A DNA stretch of 64,000 bases, taken from Streptomyces venezuelae. GTDB taxonomy: Bacteria > Actinomycetota > Actinomycetes > Streptomycetales > Streptomycetaceae. The stretch's first letter is position 1; each line of letters starts with the position of its first letter. Positions 19,722 to 29,199 of this stretch are shown piece by piece. The translations under genes and the position numbers were made by a program. The notes under the pieces are model-generated. The model was not told where the DNA came from, made no database searches, and saw only the letters and a list, made by a program, of their open reading frames with translations. The stretch spans positions 1,984,001 through 2,048,000 of the forward strand of contig NZ_CP029194.1 of NCBI RefSeq assembly GCF_008642375.1, given 5' to 3'.

Positions 19722-20738
19722 GTGACCGCGTCATCTTCCAGCACCACTTCTGACTCCGCGACGACCTCCGCCGCTCCCGACCTCGTCATACGTCCGCTCG
19801 CCGGGCCCGAGGAACTCGACCTGTTCCTCCGTCTCACGTACTCGCTCGACCACGAGCTGGCGGACGACCTCGCCACCGGCCGCCGCCTGCCCGGGTGGAT
19901 GTGGGTGGCCCTCGACGGCGACCGGCTGCTCGGACGGATCGCCTGGTGGACGAACAAGGCGGGCGCCCAGCCGCTGGCGCTCGACTTCTTCGACCTCGCC
20001 CCGGAGCTGGCCGAGGAGGAGCGCGCCGACATCGGCCTGCGGCTCCTGGAGACCGCGACGGCCTCGGTCGTGCCGGCGGGGACGCAGCGCCCGGAATTCG
20101 GCCGCTTCATGCCGGCGGACTGGCGCGAGGTCCCGGAGACCCGGTCCGTCCTGGAGTCGCTCTTCGGCGTCCTGGAGCGCTCGGGCGCCCGGCCCCTGGT
20201 CGAGCGGCTGCGCCTGGAGTGGCGCCCCGGCACACCCGTGCCGGAGCCGAAGGGCCGCCTGGAGTTCCGCCCCGTCCGGGACCGCGAGGATCTGGTCGCC
20301 CTGATGACGCCCGTCATGGAGGGCACCCTCGACGCGCACGGGCAGGCCGACATGGCGTCCGGCCTGTCGGCCCGTGAGGCGGCGGAGCTGCACTACGACG
20401 AGGAGTTCGAGCACTACACCTCGCCCCGCGAGTGGTGGCAGGTCGCGCAGCTGCCGGAGACGGGCGAGCCGGTCGGCTTCGTCGTCCCCGCCCGGAACAA
20501 CTACCACCACACCATCGCGTACATCGGCGTGCTGCCCGCGCACCGCGGCCACGGCTACATCGACGACATCCTGGCGGAGGGCACCCGCATCCTGGCGGCC
20601 ACGGACGTGCCCCGGATCAGGGCGGCGACGGACCTGGGGAACGTGCCGATGGCGGCGTCCTTCGGCCGGACGGGTTACGTCACCTTCGAGCGGGCGATCA
20701 ACTACGTGTGGGACGCGCCGGGCGCGTCGGAGTCCTGA
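19722..20738 (+). CDS. GNAT-family N-acetyltransferase (two-lobe)
   Basis: A 338-residue protein about twice the size of a single GNAT domain. The C-terminal half carries the acetyl-CoA site: YIGVLPAHRGHGYIDDILAE (motif A with RGHGYI) and NVPMAASFGRTGYV (motif B). The N-terminal half (LVIRPLAGPEELDLFLRLTY) has a related but degenerate GNAT fold. The substrate is unknown. The start is GTG at 19722 with AGGGGGA nine bases upstream; an in-frame ATG at 19698 lacks such a site. It lies just upstream of treZ on the same strand but with a 55-base gap. Confidence 0.83.
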   Translation: MTASSSSTTSDSATTSAAPDLVIRPLAGPEELDLFLRLTYSLDHELADDLATGRRLPGWMWVALDGDRLLGRIAWWTNKAGAQPLALDFFDLAPELAEEERADIGLRLLETATASVVPAGTQRPEFGRFMPADWREVPETRSVLESLFGVLERSGARPLVERLRLEWRPGTPVPEPKGRLEFRPVRDREDLVALMTPVMEGTLDAHGQADMASGLSAREAAELHYDEEFEHYTSPREWWQVAQLPETGEPVGFVVPARNNYHHTIAYIGVLPAHRGHGYIDDILAEGTRILAATDVPRIRAATDLGNVPMAASFGRTGYVTFERAINYVWDAPGASES

Positions 20739-20793
20739 CTGCCAGGATGGACGCGGTAGTCAGTCGTTGAGTGGTGGAACCGTCGACGAGGGG

Positions 20794-22551
<1,758 letters not shown>

Positions 22552-22608
22552 CGGGAGCCGGGAAGCCCGAAAGGTTGCCGGGGAGGGAGCCCGGGGGGGA
22601 GCCGGGAC

Positions 22609-23751
22609 CTACTCGACGATCGCCATCTCGTGCGGGGTGTTGTTGAAGCGGCGCCCCGCACCGTCCTCCGTCGCCGTCACGATGTCCTCGATGCGGACGC
22701 CGAAGCGGCCGGGGAGGTAGACGCCCGGTTCGATCGAGAAGCACATGCCGGGGACGATCGGGAGCTCCTCGCCCTCGATCATGTACGGGGGTTCGTGCGT
22801 CGTGACGCCGATGCCGTGGCCCGTGCGGTGGATGAAGTACTCGCCGTAGCCGGCGTCCGTGATGACCTTGCGGGCCGCGCGGTCGACCTCCTGGCAGGCG
22901 GCGCCGGGGCGGACCGCCTCGAAGCCGGCCTGCTGGGCCTCGCGGACGAGGTCGTGGACGCTCCGCTCCTCCTCGGTCGGTTCGCCGACGTGGACGGTGC
23001 GGGTGGTGTCGGAGCCGTAGCCGTGCTTGAGGCCGCCGAAGTCGAGGACGACCATGTCGCCGCGCTCGATGGTCCGGTCCCCGGCCTCGTGGTGCGGGTT
23101 GGCTCCGTTGGGACCGGAGCCGACGACGGTGAAGTCGACCTGGGAGTGGCCGAACTCCATGAGCAGCCGCGCCAGGTCGGCGGCGACCTCGGTCTCCTTG
23201 CGGCCGGCGAACCGGACCTTGAGGATCTCCCCGTACGCCTGGTCGGCCGCGGCCCCGGCCGCCGCGATCCGCGCGAGCTCGTGGGCGTCCTTGACGCCGC
23301 GGAGCATGGGCAGGGCCTCGGTGAGGGAGACGTACGAGGTGCCGGGCAGGACCTTCTGGAGGCCGAGCAGATGCATGGCCCAGGCGTTGTCGCTGACGCC
23401 GAAGCGCCCTTCGACGTCGAGGAGCGGCGCCGTGACGGCGTACGGGTCCTTGCCGTCCGTCCAGTCGCGCAGCGTGAGCGCGGCGGCCCCGGTGGCCTTC
23501 TCCGCGTCGGGCGCCTCCAGGGTGGGGACGACGAGGACCGGCTCCTGGCCGGCGGCGAGGACCAGGACGGTGAGCCGTTCGGTGATCGCGGTCGGCTGGT
23601 AGCCGGTGAGGTAGACGAGGTCGGGTCCCGGGGCGACGAGAACGCCCGCGAGCCCCGCGTCGGCCGCGGACTCGGCGGCGCGGGCCATCCGGGCCCGGTA
23701 GTCGTCCGCGGTGAAGGGCACGACCTCATCGAGGGCGGGGGTGCGCGACAT
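22609..23751 (-). CDS. M24-family aminopeptidase (Xaa-Pro peptidase)
   Basis: A 380-residue metallopeptidase with the pita-bread fold. The five metal ligands are seen in order: VVLDFGGLKHGYGSDTTRT (two Asp), RTGHGIGVTTHEPPY (His), FSIEPGVYLPG (Glu) and VRIEDIVT (Glu). An N-terminal creatinase-like domain (residues 1-150) is typical of Xaa-Pro aminopeptidase or dipeptidase rather than methionine aminopeptidase. AAGGAG lies upstream of the ATG at 23751. It is cytoplasmic and converges on treZ. Confidence 0.92.
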   Translation of the reverse strand: MSRTPALDEVVPFTADDYRARMARAAESAADAGLAGVLVAPGPDLVYLTGYQPTAITERLTVLVLAAGQEPVLVVPTLEAPDAEKATGAAALTLRDWTDGKDPYAVTAPLLDVEGRFGVSDNAWAMHLLGLQKVLPGTSYVSLTEALPMLRGVKDAHELARIAAAGAAADQAYGEILKVRFAGRKETEVAADLARLLMEFGHSQVDFTVVGSGPNGANPHHEAGDRTIERGDMVVLDFGGLKHGYGSDTTRTVHVGEPTEEERSVHDLVREAQQAGFEAVRPGAACQEVDRAARKVITDAGYGEYFIHRTGHGIGVTTHEPPYMIEGEELPIVPGMCFSIEPGVYLPGRFGVRIEDIVTATEDGAGRRFNNTPHEMAIVE

Positions 23752-23823
23752 GGGGGCTCCTTCTCGGCGGCAGCGGCGGCGACGTACAGCATCCTGCCCC
23801 CGGCCGGGCCCCGACGCGACCGC

Positions 23824-24783
23824 TCAGCGGTGGTCCGGGCCCTGGGCGATGAGCCGCTCCAGAAGCTCCTGGAAGTCGTCGCCGACGACGATCCGCAGAT
23901 CGCCGCGCTCCTCGTCGTGCTCGCTGAGCTGGGTGAGCGTGCCGCCGCGCCACCAGAAGACGTACGGGCTGATGGCCCCCGGCGTGTCCTCGTACCCGGA
24001 GGCGGCGAAGGAGGCCATCGCGCCGAGGGCCGGGATGATCGAGGTGTCCCGGATGGGGTGGAAGGCGAGCTGGTGGCGGAAGGGCAGGGCGACGAGCGCG
24101 CCGTGCTCGCCCAGCGGCAGTCCGGTGACGCGCCGGGCCACGCCGTCCAGGTCGAGGACGCGGCTCGCGGTGTAGAAGGAGTCGCCGAGGATGATCTCGA
24201 AGCACATGCCGTCGGCGTCGCGGACGGTCTCGTGCTCCTCCACGGGCAGCCCGCGCAGATTGCGCAGCGCCCGGTCGCGGAGCTGCGCGTGGTCGCCGAG
24301 CCGGTCCAGGGCCTCGTCGGTGAGCATCATGACGCTCTCCGGCAGGTCGAGCGCGAGGACCTCGTACAGCCCGGGGGCGACGGTTCGCGCGTAGCCGAAG
24401 GCCCCTGCGTCGATGCCGTCGCCGCTGACGACCCGGGGGTAGAGCTGGGCCCGGATCTGCTCGGGCGGGAGGGTCTCCAGAGCGGACGGCCCCTCCATCG
24501 CCCGTACGACCAGGTCGACATGACGATGAATCAGCTCGGGCCAGACGCGCATGCCGCGGCGGTCCTGGTGGCAGACGGCGGCGAGGTTGCCGAGGCCGAA
24601 CCGCCGCTTCCTGTCGTCGACGACGTGGTCCGCGTAGACGGAGACCTCCAGACCGAGCTCGGCGAAGGTGGCGCGGACCCGGCCGCGGAAGAGCGCGGCC
24701 TCGCGCTCCGAGAAGTACGTGAACTCGGGATCCCTCGGCGTGTCCTCGCCGTCCCGCTTGGGTCCTCGCCTCAGCCAGCCCAC
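23824..24783 (-). CDS. Conserved protein of unknown function
   Basis: A 319-residue cytoplasmic protein starting at a GTG (VGWLRRGPKRDGED) with GGAAGG nine bases upstream. It shows alpha/beta character, for example ESVMMLTDEALDRLGDHAQL and VCFEIILGDSFYTASRVLDL-like segments, and a mid-region reading LPLGEHGALVALPFRHQLAF. No catalytic motif or membrane segment is visible and I do not recognise a named family. It is probably an actinobacterial orphan. It lies between the M24 peptidase and a LysR regulator, all on the minus strand with short gaps. Confidence 0.72.
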   Translation of the reverse strand: MGWLRRGPKRDGEDTPRDPEFTYFSEREAALFRGRVRATFAELGLEVSVYADHVVDDRKRRFGLGNLAAVCHQDRRGMRVWPELIHRHVDLVVRAMEGPSALETLPPEQIRAQLYPRVVSGDGIDAGAFGYARTVAPGLYEVLALDLPESVMMLTDEALDRLGDHAQLRDRALRNLRGLPVEEHETVRDADGMCFEIILGDSFYTASRVLDLDGVARRVTGLPLGEHGALVALPFRHQLAFHPIRDTSIIPALGAMASFAASGYEDTPGAISPYVFWWRGGTLTQLSEHDEERGDLRIVVGDDFQELLERLIAQGPDHR

Positions 24784-24832
24784 GTCAGCCCGCCTTCCGT
24801 CGCCGTTGCGCACAGGGTAGCGAGTGCGGGTG

Positions 24833-25732
24833 TCAGCTCTTGAGTCGTCGCGCGAACTCGGCAGCCGGCCCGGCGGGTTCGCCTCCTTCACCGGTTGCGC
24901 CCCCGCCGAGACCCGGGAGGAGGAGTTCGATGCGGTGGACGAGGCGGGGCGCGACCAGCGGGACGGCGGTGGCGCCGGGGACTCCGGCGGCCACGGGGAG
25001 CGGCAGGAGCGCGAGGCCGTGCCCGGCGGCGGCGAGGGCGGCGAGGGTGCGGGTGTCGGTGCCCTCGTAGCGCAGGGCCGTACGGAAGCCCCGGCCGGCC
25101 GGTCCGGCGTGGACGGCCCGGAGCTGCTCCAGGGGGACCCCGGCGGCGGGCGCGTCGAGCCAGCGCGCGTCCACGAGGTCGTCGAGCCGCAGCCCGGCGC
25201 GCCCGGCGAGCGGATGGCCGGCGGGCAGGACGACGGCGAGCGGCTCCTCGGCGATCCCGGTCGCGGTGAGCGGCGCGACGTCGGGCAGCCGCAGCGGGTC
25301 GCTGGGTGCGGTGATCCCGTCGACGAGCCCGGCGTCGGCCTCGCCGGTGGCGACGGCCTCGGGTACTCGCTCGCCGGGCAGGGCGCGCAGGGTGACCCCG
25401 GTGGCGGGCAGCGCGGCGAGGGTACGGGCGGCCAGGGCGAGCGGGGAGGCGGCGACGCTCAGTGTCGCGCGGGGCGCGGCGGCGAACCGGCCGAGGTCGG
25501 CGCGGGCCGCGTCGAGGCGCAGGAGCAGCGCCCCCGCGTGTTCGAGGAGCCGCTGCCCGGCGGGGGTGGGTGCGACGGGCCGCCGGCCGAGGAGCGGCAG
25601 CCCGAGGTCGGCCTCCAGGGCGGCGATGTGCTGGGAGACGGCCGACTGGGTGTAGCCCAGCTCGCGGGCGGCCTCGGAGAAGGAGGCGAGCCGGGCGACG
25701 GTGACGTACGTACGGAGGAGATGCGGGTCCAC
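24833..25732 (-). CDS. LysR-family transcriptional regulator
   Basis: A 299-residue regulator. The winged helix-turn-helix is at residues 1-60 (LLRTYVTVARLASFSEAARE then TQSAVSQHIAALEADLGLPL) and a periplasmic-binding-like effector domain follows (LSVAASPLALAARTLAAL; LPLPVAAGVPG near the C-terminus). The last 20 residues are Gly-rich. The GTG start at 25732 is 8 bases after the stop of the TPR gene, so the two are likely co-transcribed. LysR proteins usually control a divergent neighbour; the divergent amidotransferase gene at 26365 would be the candidate, although the TPR gene lies between. Confidence 0.88.
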   Translation of the reverse strand: MDPHLLRTYVTVARLASFSEAARELGYTQSAVSQHIAALEADLGLPLLGRRPVAPTPAGQRLLEHAGALLLRLDAARADLGRFAAAPRATLSVAASPLALAARTLAALPATGVTLRALPGERVPEAVATGEADAGLVDGITAPSDPLRLPDVAPLTATGIAEEPLAVVLPAGHPLAGRAGLRLDDLVDARWLDAPAAGVPLEQLRAVHAGPAGRGFRTALRYEGTDTRTLAALAAAGHGLALLPLPVAAGVPGATAVPLVAPRLVHRIELLLPGLGGGATGEGGEPAGPAAEFARRLKS

Positions 25733-25740
25733 GAAGTCGC

Positions 25741-26277
25741 TCAGGAGCCGTCGGGGGCGGTGAGGAGGGCGCGCGCGTAGTGGGCGAGCGAGCGGTTGTA
25801 GCGGGGCAGCAGGGGTGCGAGGGCGCCGAGGGCGAGGGAGGCGGCCTCGCGGTCCCGGCCGGTGTCGGCGAGGGCGAGGGCGAGGAAGGCGTCGACGGCG
25901 CCGGAGAGCGCGAGTTCGTCGGCGTCGAGCCGGTCGGCGGGGATGTCGCGCTCGGCGGTGAGGAGTTCGACGCTGCGGTCGGGCCGGCCCAGGTTGCGGA
26001 GGCTGCTGGCGAGCTGGACGACGGCCCGGCGGCGACGCAGCCCGGTGAGACCGGCGTCGAGGGCGCGCTCGTAGAGGCGGACCGCCTCCACGGGCAGGCC
26101 GGTGGAGTCGTGGGCGGCGCCCAGCTCGAAGAGGGCTGCGGGGTCGTCTTCGGCCCGCTCGGCGGCGAGGGCGGCGACGGCGGCGCGGAAGTCGGCGGGC
26201 TCGTGGTCGTCGAGGCGCTCCCAGAGCGCGGCGACCCGGAGCTCCCACTCCTGCTCCACCGAGTGATGGCTGGTCAT
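25741..26277 (-). CDS. Tetratricopeptide-repeat protein
   Basis: A 178-residue, almost entirely helical protein. TPR-like repeats are visible at DDPAALFELGAAHDSTGLP..AVRLYERALDAGL, then RRRAVVQLASSLRNLGRPDRSVELL and ALADTGRDREAASLALGALAP. Such proteins act as protein-interaction adaptors. It heads a two-gene unit with the LysR regulator and is divergent from the class I amidotransferase gene. No partner can be named. Confidence 0.82.
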   Translation of the reverse strand: MTSHHSVEQEWELRVAALWERLDDHEPADFRAAVAALAAERAEDDPAALFELGAAHDSTGLPVEAVRLYERALDAGLTGLRRRRAVVQLASSLRNLGRPDRSVELLTAERDIPADRLDADELALSGAVDAFLALALADTGRDREAASLALGALAPLLPRYNRSLAHYARALLTAPDGS

Positions 26278-26364
26278 ACGGACACCCTACTGACGGCGAC
26301 ATAAGCATGCGTGATGGAGAGTGCAGGAATCATCGTTGGACGTGAACAGGCGGCGCCCACCAGC

Positions 26365-27111
26365 ATGGTCGCCATGAACGCGAACACCTCCCGCCCCGTC
26401 CCCCGCATCGCCCTGGTCGGCGACCGCTCCCCGCACGTCAGGTCCCATGTCCGTATCCCCGTCCTCCTCGACGCCCTCGCCGAACGGGACGGGCTCGCGC
26501 TCGACGCGTACTGGATCCCGACGGGTGACGCGGAGGCGCCCGGCGCCGTCAGGGGCTTCGACGCGGTGTGGGTGCTGCCGGGCAGTCCGTACGCGAGCGA
26601 GGCGGGGGCGCTGGCCGCGATCCGTACGGCCCGTGAGGACGGCATCCCCTTCCTCGGCACCTGCGGCGGCTTCCAGCACGCCCTCCTCGAGTACGCGCGG
26701 AACGTCTGCGGACTGTCCCGCGCCGCGCACGCCGAGAACGACCCGGCGGCGGATTCCGGAGACCTGCTGATCGCGCCGCTCGCCTGCTCGCTCGTCGGCC
26801 ACGAGGGCGTCGTCCGGGTCGCCCCCGGCTCGCTCGCCGAGCAGTCCCTCGGCGCGGAGCGGACCACCGAGCGCTACCACTGCAACTACGGCCCGGACAG
26901 CCGGCACCTCGACGCCCTGCGCGCCCACGGCATCCGGTTCACTGGCGCCGACGAGGAGGGCGGGGTCCGCGTCGCGGAACTCCCCGGGCACCCCTTCTTC
27001 CTGGCGACCCTCTTCCAGCCGGAGCTGGCGGGCGACGGCACCCGCCCGCACCCGCTGATCCGCGCCCTGGCGACGGCGGCGGTGCGGCACGCGGAGGACG
27101 CCACGCCCTGA
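26365..27111 (+). CDS. Class I glutamine-amidotransferase-like protein (CTP synthase C-terminal-like)
   Basis: About 248 residues with the triad-type amidotransferase fold. The nucleophile elbow is FLGTCGGFQHALLEYARN (Cys near residue 95), and the His/Glu pair is in HPFFLATLFQPEL near the C-terminus, as in the glutaminase half of CTP synthase. No synthetase domain is attached, so it may use another amide or act with a separate partner. The start is uncertain: ATG 26365 has CAGGCGG 11 bases upstream, ATG 26374 is also possible, and an open frame reaches 26311. Confidence 0.83.
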   Translation: MVAMNANTSRPVPRIALVGDRSPHVRSHVRIPVLLDALAERDGLALDAYWIPTGDAEAPGAVRGFDAVWVLPGSPYASEAGALAAIRTAREDGIPFLGTCGGFQHALLEYARNVCGLSRAAHAENDPAADSGDLLIAPLACSLVGHEGVVRVAPGSLAEQSLGAERTTERYHCNYGPDSRHLDALRAHGIRFTGADEEGGVRVAELPGHPFFLATLFQPELAGDGTRPHPLIRALATAAVRHAEDATP

Positions 27112-27125
27112 GAGGGACTCAGGGT

Positions 27126-27659
27126 TCAGATGCGGGGCAGGTGGCGGCCGACGAGGTCGAGGAGCCCCTCCACGCCCTCCGGGGAGCGCAGTCCGCGCTT
27201 GGGGAGCACCTCCACGAGCAGGATGTTCGGGTCGCGGCTGAGGAGCACCACGTGGTCACGGGTCTCGCGGTAGCCGCGGAAGACCGACCAGCGCTGGAGG
27301 AGCGTCACGTGCTCGGTCTCGGCGGAGACTCCCGTCCCGCTCACGGACAGGCGGTACTCGCCCTGCCAGGAGACCGTTTTCAGCGCGTGGTGGCTCTGGG
27401 CGTGAGGGACCGACCAGACCAGAACGGCGAGGACGGCGGGCAGCAGGGACGACGACGCGGCACTCGTCGGTGCGGCCAGGACCAGCAGGGCCACGGCCGC
27501 GAACAGTCCCGCGAAACCCCAGCGGACCAGATGGAGGCGCCGGCAGCGCTCGCGCACCAGGACGGCCGTGTGGATGTCGGCACGGGTCGGCCGGTACACC
27601 AGCTCGACCGTGCTCCGTATGTCGCCCTGCCTGCCGTCGTGCCCCGAGTCCATGACCAT
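27126..27659 (-). CDS. YcxB-like membrane protein
   Basis: A 177-residue membrane protein. Two adjacent hydrophobic segments (WGFAGLFAAVALLVLAAP and LLPAVLAVLVWSVPHA) are followed by a soluble YcxB-like domain with GEYRLSVSGTGVSAETEHVT, WSVFRGYRETRDHVVLLSRD and the ending LLVEVLPKRGLRSPEGVE. The function of the family is unknown. Two ATGs (27659 and 27653) are possible starts. It converges on the amidotransferase gene. Confidence 0.8.
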   Translation of the reverse strand: MVMDSGHDGRQGDIRSTVELVYRPTRADIHTAVLVRERCRRLHLVRWGFAGLFAAVALLVLAAPTSAASSSLLPAVLAVLVWSVPHAQSHHALKTVSWQGEYRLSVSGTGVSAETEHVTLLQRWSVFRGYRETRDHVVLLSRDPNILLVEVLPKRGLRSPEGVEGLLDLVGRHLPRI

Positions 27660-27681
27660 GGAACGGGATCGTACTGTTCCG

Positions 27682-28329
27682 CTAGGTCATCCGGACGACC
27701 AGGTGCGCGCGGTCCCGACTCCGGGCCACCAGGCGGGCGTTGACCTCGTCCGAGTCGTGCACCCAGCGCTCGGCCTGGGCCCGCTCCTTGCCGAAGCGGA
27801 CGTGCCGCTCGACGAGCCGGGGGACGCGGCGGCGGTCGTCCAGGTCCAGGTACCAGACCTCGTCGAGGAGGGGCAGGGCCGCGGCCCAGGCGCCCTCGTC
27901 GTGGAGGAGGTAGTTGCCCTCGGTGACGACGAGCGGGACCTCGGGCGGGACGGCTATCGCTCCGGCGATCGGCTCCTCCAGGGAGCGGTCGAAGGCCGGG
28001 GCGTAGACGGTGGTGCCCGGTTCGGGGGCGCGCAGCCGGGTGAGGAGCGCCGTGTACCCGGCGGCGTCGAAGGTGTCGGGCGCGCCCTTCCGGCCGGCCC
28101 GGCCGAGGCGCTCCAGCTCGGCCTGCGCGAGGTGGAAGCCGTCCATCGGGACGAGGACGGCGAGCCCGTCGAGGCGGGCGACGAGCCGTGCGGCCAGCGT
28201 GGACTTCCCGGCCCCGGGCGCGCCCGCGAGGCCGAGTATCCGCCGGTGGCGCGGGCCGGACCCCGGCTCGGCGAGGGCACGCGCACGTGCGGCGAGGCGC
28301 TCGAATTGTTGCGCGTCCATGTCGGGCAT
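27682..28329 (-). CDS. Nucleoside/nucleotide kinase-family protein (uridine-kinase-like)
   Basis: A 215-residue P-loop kinase. Walker A is LGLAGAPGAGKSTLAARLVA near residue 35, followed by LVPMDGFHLAQAEL, the substrate-binding motif of the phosphoribulokinase/uridine kinase/pantothenate kinase family, and VVTEGNYLLHDEGAWA. The substrate is not clear; fructose, uridine and panthothenate kinases share this layout. The ATG at 28329 is preceded by GAGGGG seven bases upstream. It is cytoplasmic and monocistronic, divergent from the VOC gene. Confidence 0.87.
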   Translation of the reverse strand: MPDMDAQQFERLAARARALAEPGSGPRHRRILGLAGAPGAGKSTLAARLVARLDGLAVLVPMDGFHLAQAELERLGRAGRKGAPDTFDAAGYTALLTRLRAPEPGTTVYAPAFDRSLEEPIAGAIAVPPEVPLVVTEGNYLLHDEGAWAAALPLLDEVWYLDLDDRRRVPRLVERHVRFGKERAQAERWVHDSDEVNARLVARSRDRAHLVVRMT

Positions 28330-28478
28330 TCTCGCACCCCTCGCCACCCCTCCCCCGGACCCTCGCCCGACCCTCCCCGACCCCTCGTTCGCACCCTCGC
28401 TGCGACGAGGGTCGTACCTGCGACGACGCGGGTTGACGCGAGTAGATTCCTACCGCTTCCACGTATTACGTTGGGGTA

Positions 28479-28913
28479 ATGCCGTCCATCGCACTCGTCA
28501 CCCTCGTCGTCCGTGAATACGACGAGGCCATCGCCTTCTTCACCGACGCCCTCGGCTTTGAACTCGTCGAGGACACCGACCGGGGCGACGGCAGTCGCTG
28601 GGTCGTCGTCCGTCCGCGCGGCGCGGCGGGCGTCGGCGGCCTCGGGAACGCGGGCCTGCTCCTGGCCCGCGCCAAGAACGAGACCGAGGCGGCCTCGGTG
28701 GGCAACCAGACGGGCGGCCGGGTCGGCTTCTTCCTCCACACCGAGGACTTCGCCCGCGACCATGCCCGGATGACGGCGGCCGGGGTCGTCTTCAAGGAGG
28801 AGCCGCGCCACGAGCCGTACGGCTCGGTCGTCGTCTTCGAGGACCTCTACGGCAACCGCTGGGACCTTCTCCAGCCGGCCGACGTCACCGACGCCACCAC
28901 CGTCACCGCGTAA
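28479..28913 (+). CDS. VOC-superfamily (glyoxalase-like) protein
   Basis: A 144-residue single-module vicinal-oxygen-chelate protein, starting PSIALVTLVVREYDEAIAFF and ending with VVFEDLYGNRWDLLQPAD, the canonical first and last strands of the fold. The metal ligands would be in the paired beta-alpha-beta-beta-beta units; Glu near the C-terminus (FEDLYGN) is conserved, the first is less clear. It could be a glyoxalase, dioxygenase or drug-binding protein. Its TAA stop is the beginning of an A-rich run that forms part of the promoter of the next locus. Confidence 0.87.
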   Translation: MPSIALVTLVVREYDEAIAFFTDALGFELVEDTDRGDGSRWVVVRPRGAAGVGGLGNAGLLLARAKNETEAASVGNQTGGRVGFFLHTEDFARDHARMTAAGVVFKEEPRHEPYGSVVVFEDLYGNRWDLLQPADVTDATTVTA

Positions 28914-28950
28914 AAACCGCTGTCGCACGCGCGGTTCGGCTCCCTACACT
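28912..28950 (+). promoter_or_regulatory. Candidate promoter with A-rich element upstream of -35 (WhiB7/WblC-like)
   Basis: An AAAAA run (28912-28916) lies just upstream of GTCGCA (28922-28927), which is exactly 17 bases from TACACT (28945-28950). Actinobacterial WhiB7-dependent promoters have an A/T-rich element directly upstream of the -35. The element precedes a leader with a palindrome and small reading frame and then the EF-G paralogue. The assignment is a motif match only. Confidence 0.4.
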
Positions 28951-28954
28951 CACG

Positions 28955-28982
28955 TCACGGCGCACCGATCGGTGCGCCGTGA
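28955..28982. repeat. 28-bp perfect palindrome in the EF-G paralogue leader
   Basis: TCACGGCGCACCGA is followed immediately by its exact reverse complement, giving a 28-bp dyad with no loop. It sits just downstream of the candidate -10 box, at or near the transcription start, and 19 bases before the small leader frame. It could be an operator or an RNA hairpin. Confidence 0.7.
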
Positions 28983-29001
28983 GACGTCCGTCCGAGGGGA
29001 G

Positions 29002-29127
29002 ATGACCGTGCGCAGCCACCGTGCCGTCGCCGTGTCGCCCTCCCGTGCCCGGTTCGACGTGATCCTCGCCTCTTCCCCCGGCCGGTGGCGGCTGCGCGCC
29101 CGCCATCGCCGACCCGTGACGTCCTGA
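29002..29127 (+). CDS. Candidate leader peptide upstream of the EF-G paralogue
   Basis: A 41-codon frame starts with ATG (MTVRSHRAVAVSPSRARF) after a good ribosome site (GAGGGGAG) and ends with TGA at 29125-29127, 72 bases before the EF-G gene. It is Arg-rich (about ten Arg), especially at its 3' end (RWRLRARHRRP). Small upstream frames are common in front of antibiotic-inducible translation genes, where ribosome stalling alters leader structure. There is no direct proof that it is translated. Confidence 0.4.
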   Translation: MTVRSHRAVAVSPSRARFDVILASSPGRWRLRARHRRPVTS

Positions 29128-29199
29128 TCCTGATCCCTTCTCGATCCGTCCGGGAATCGCGCTGCCCTGTCTCCACGCAGCAGCGAAAGGCACGACACC

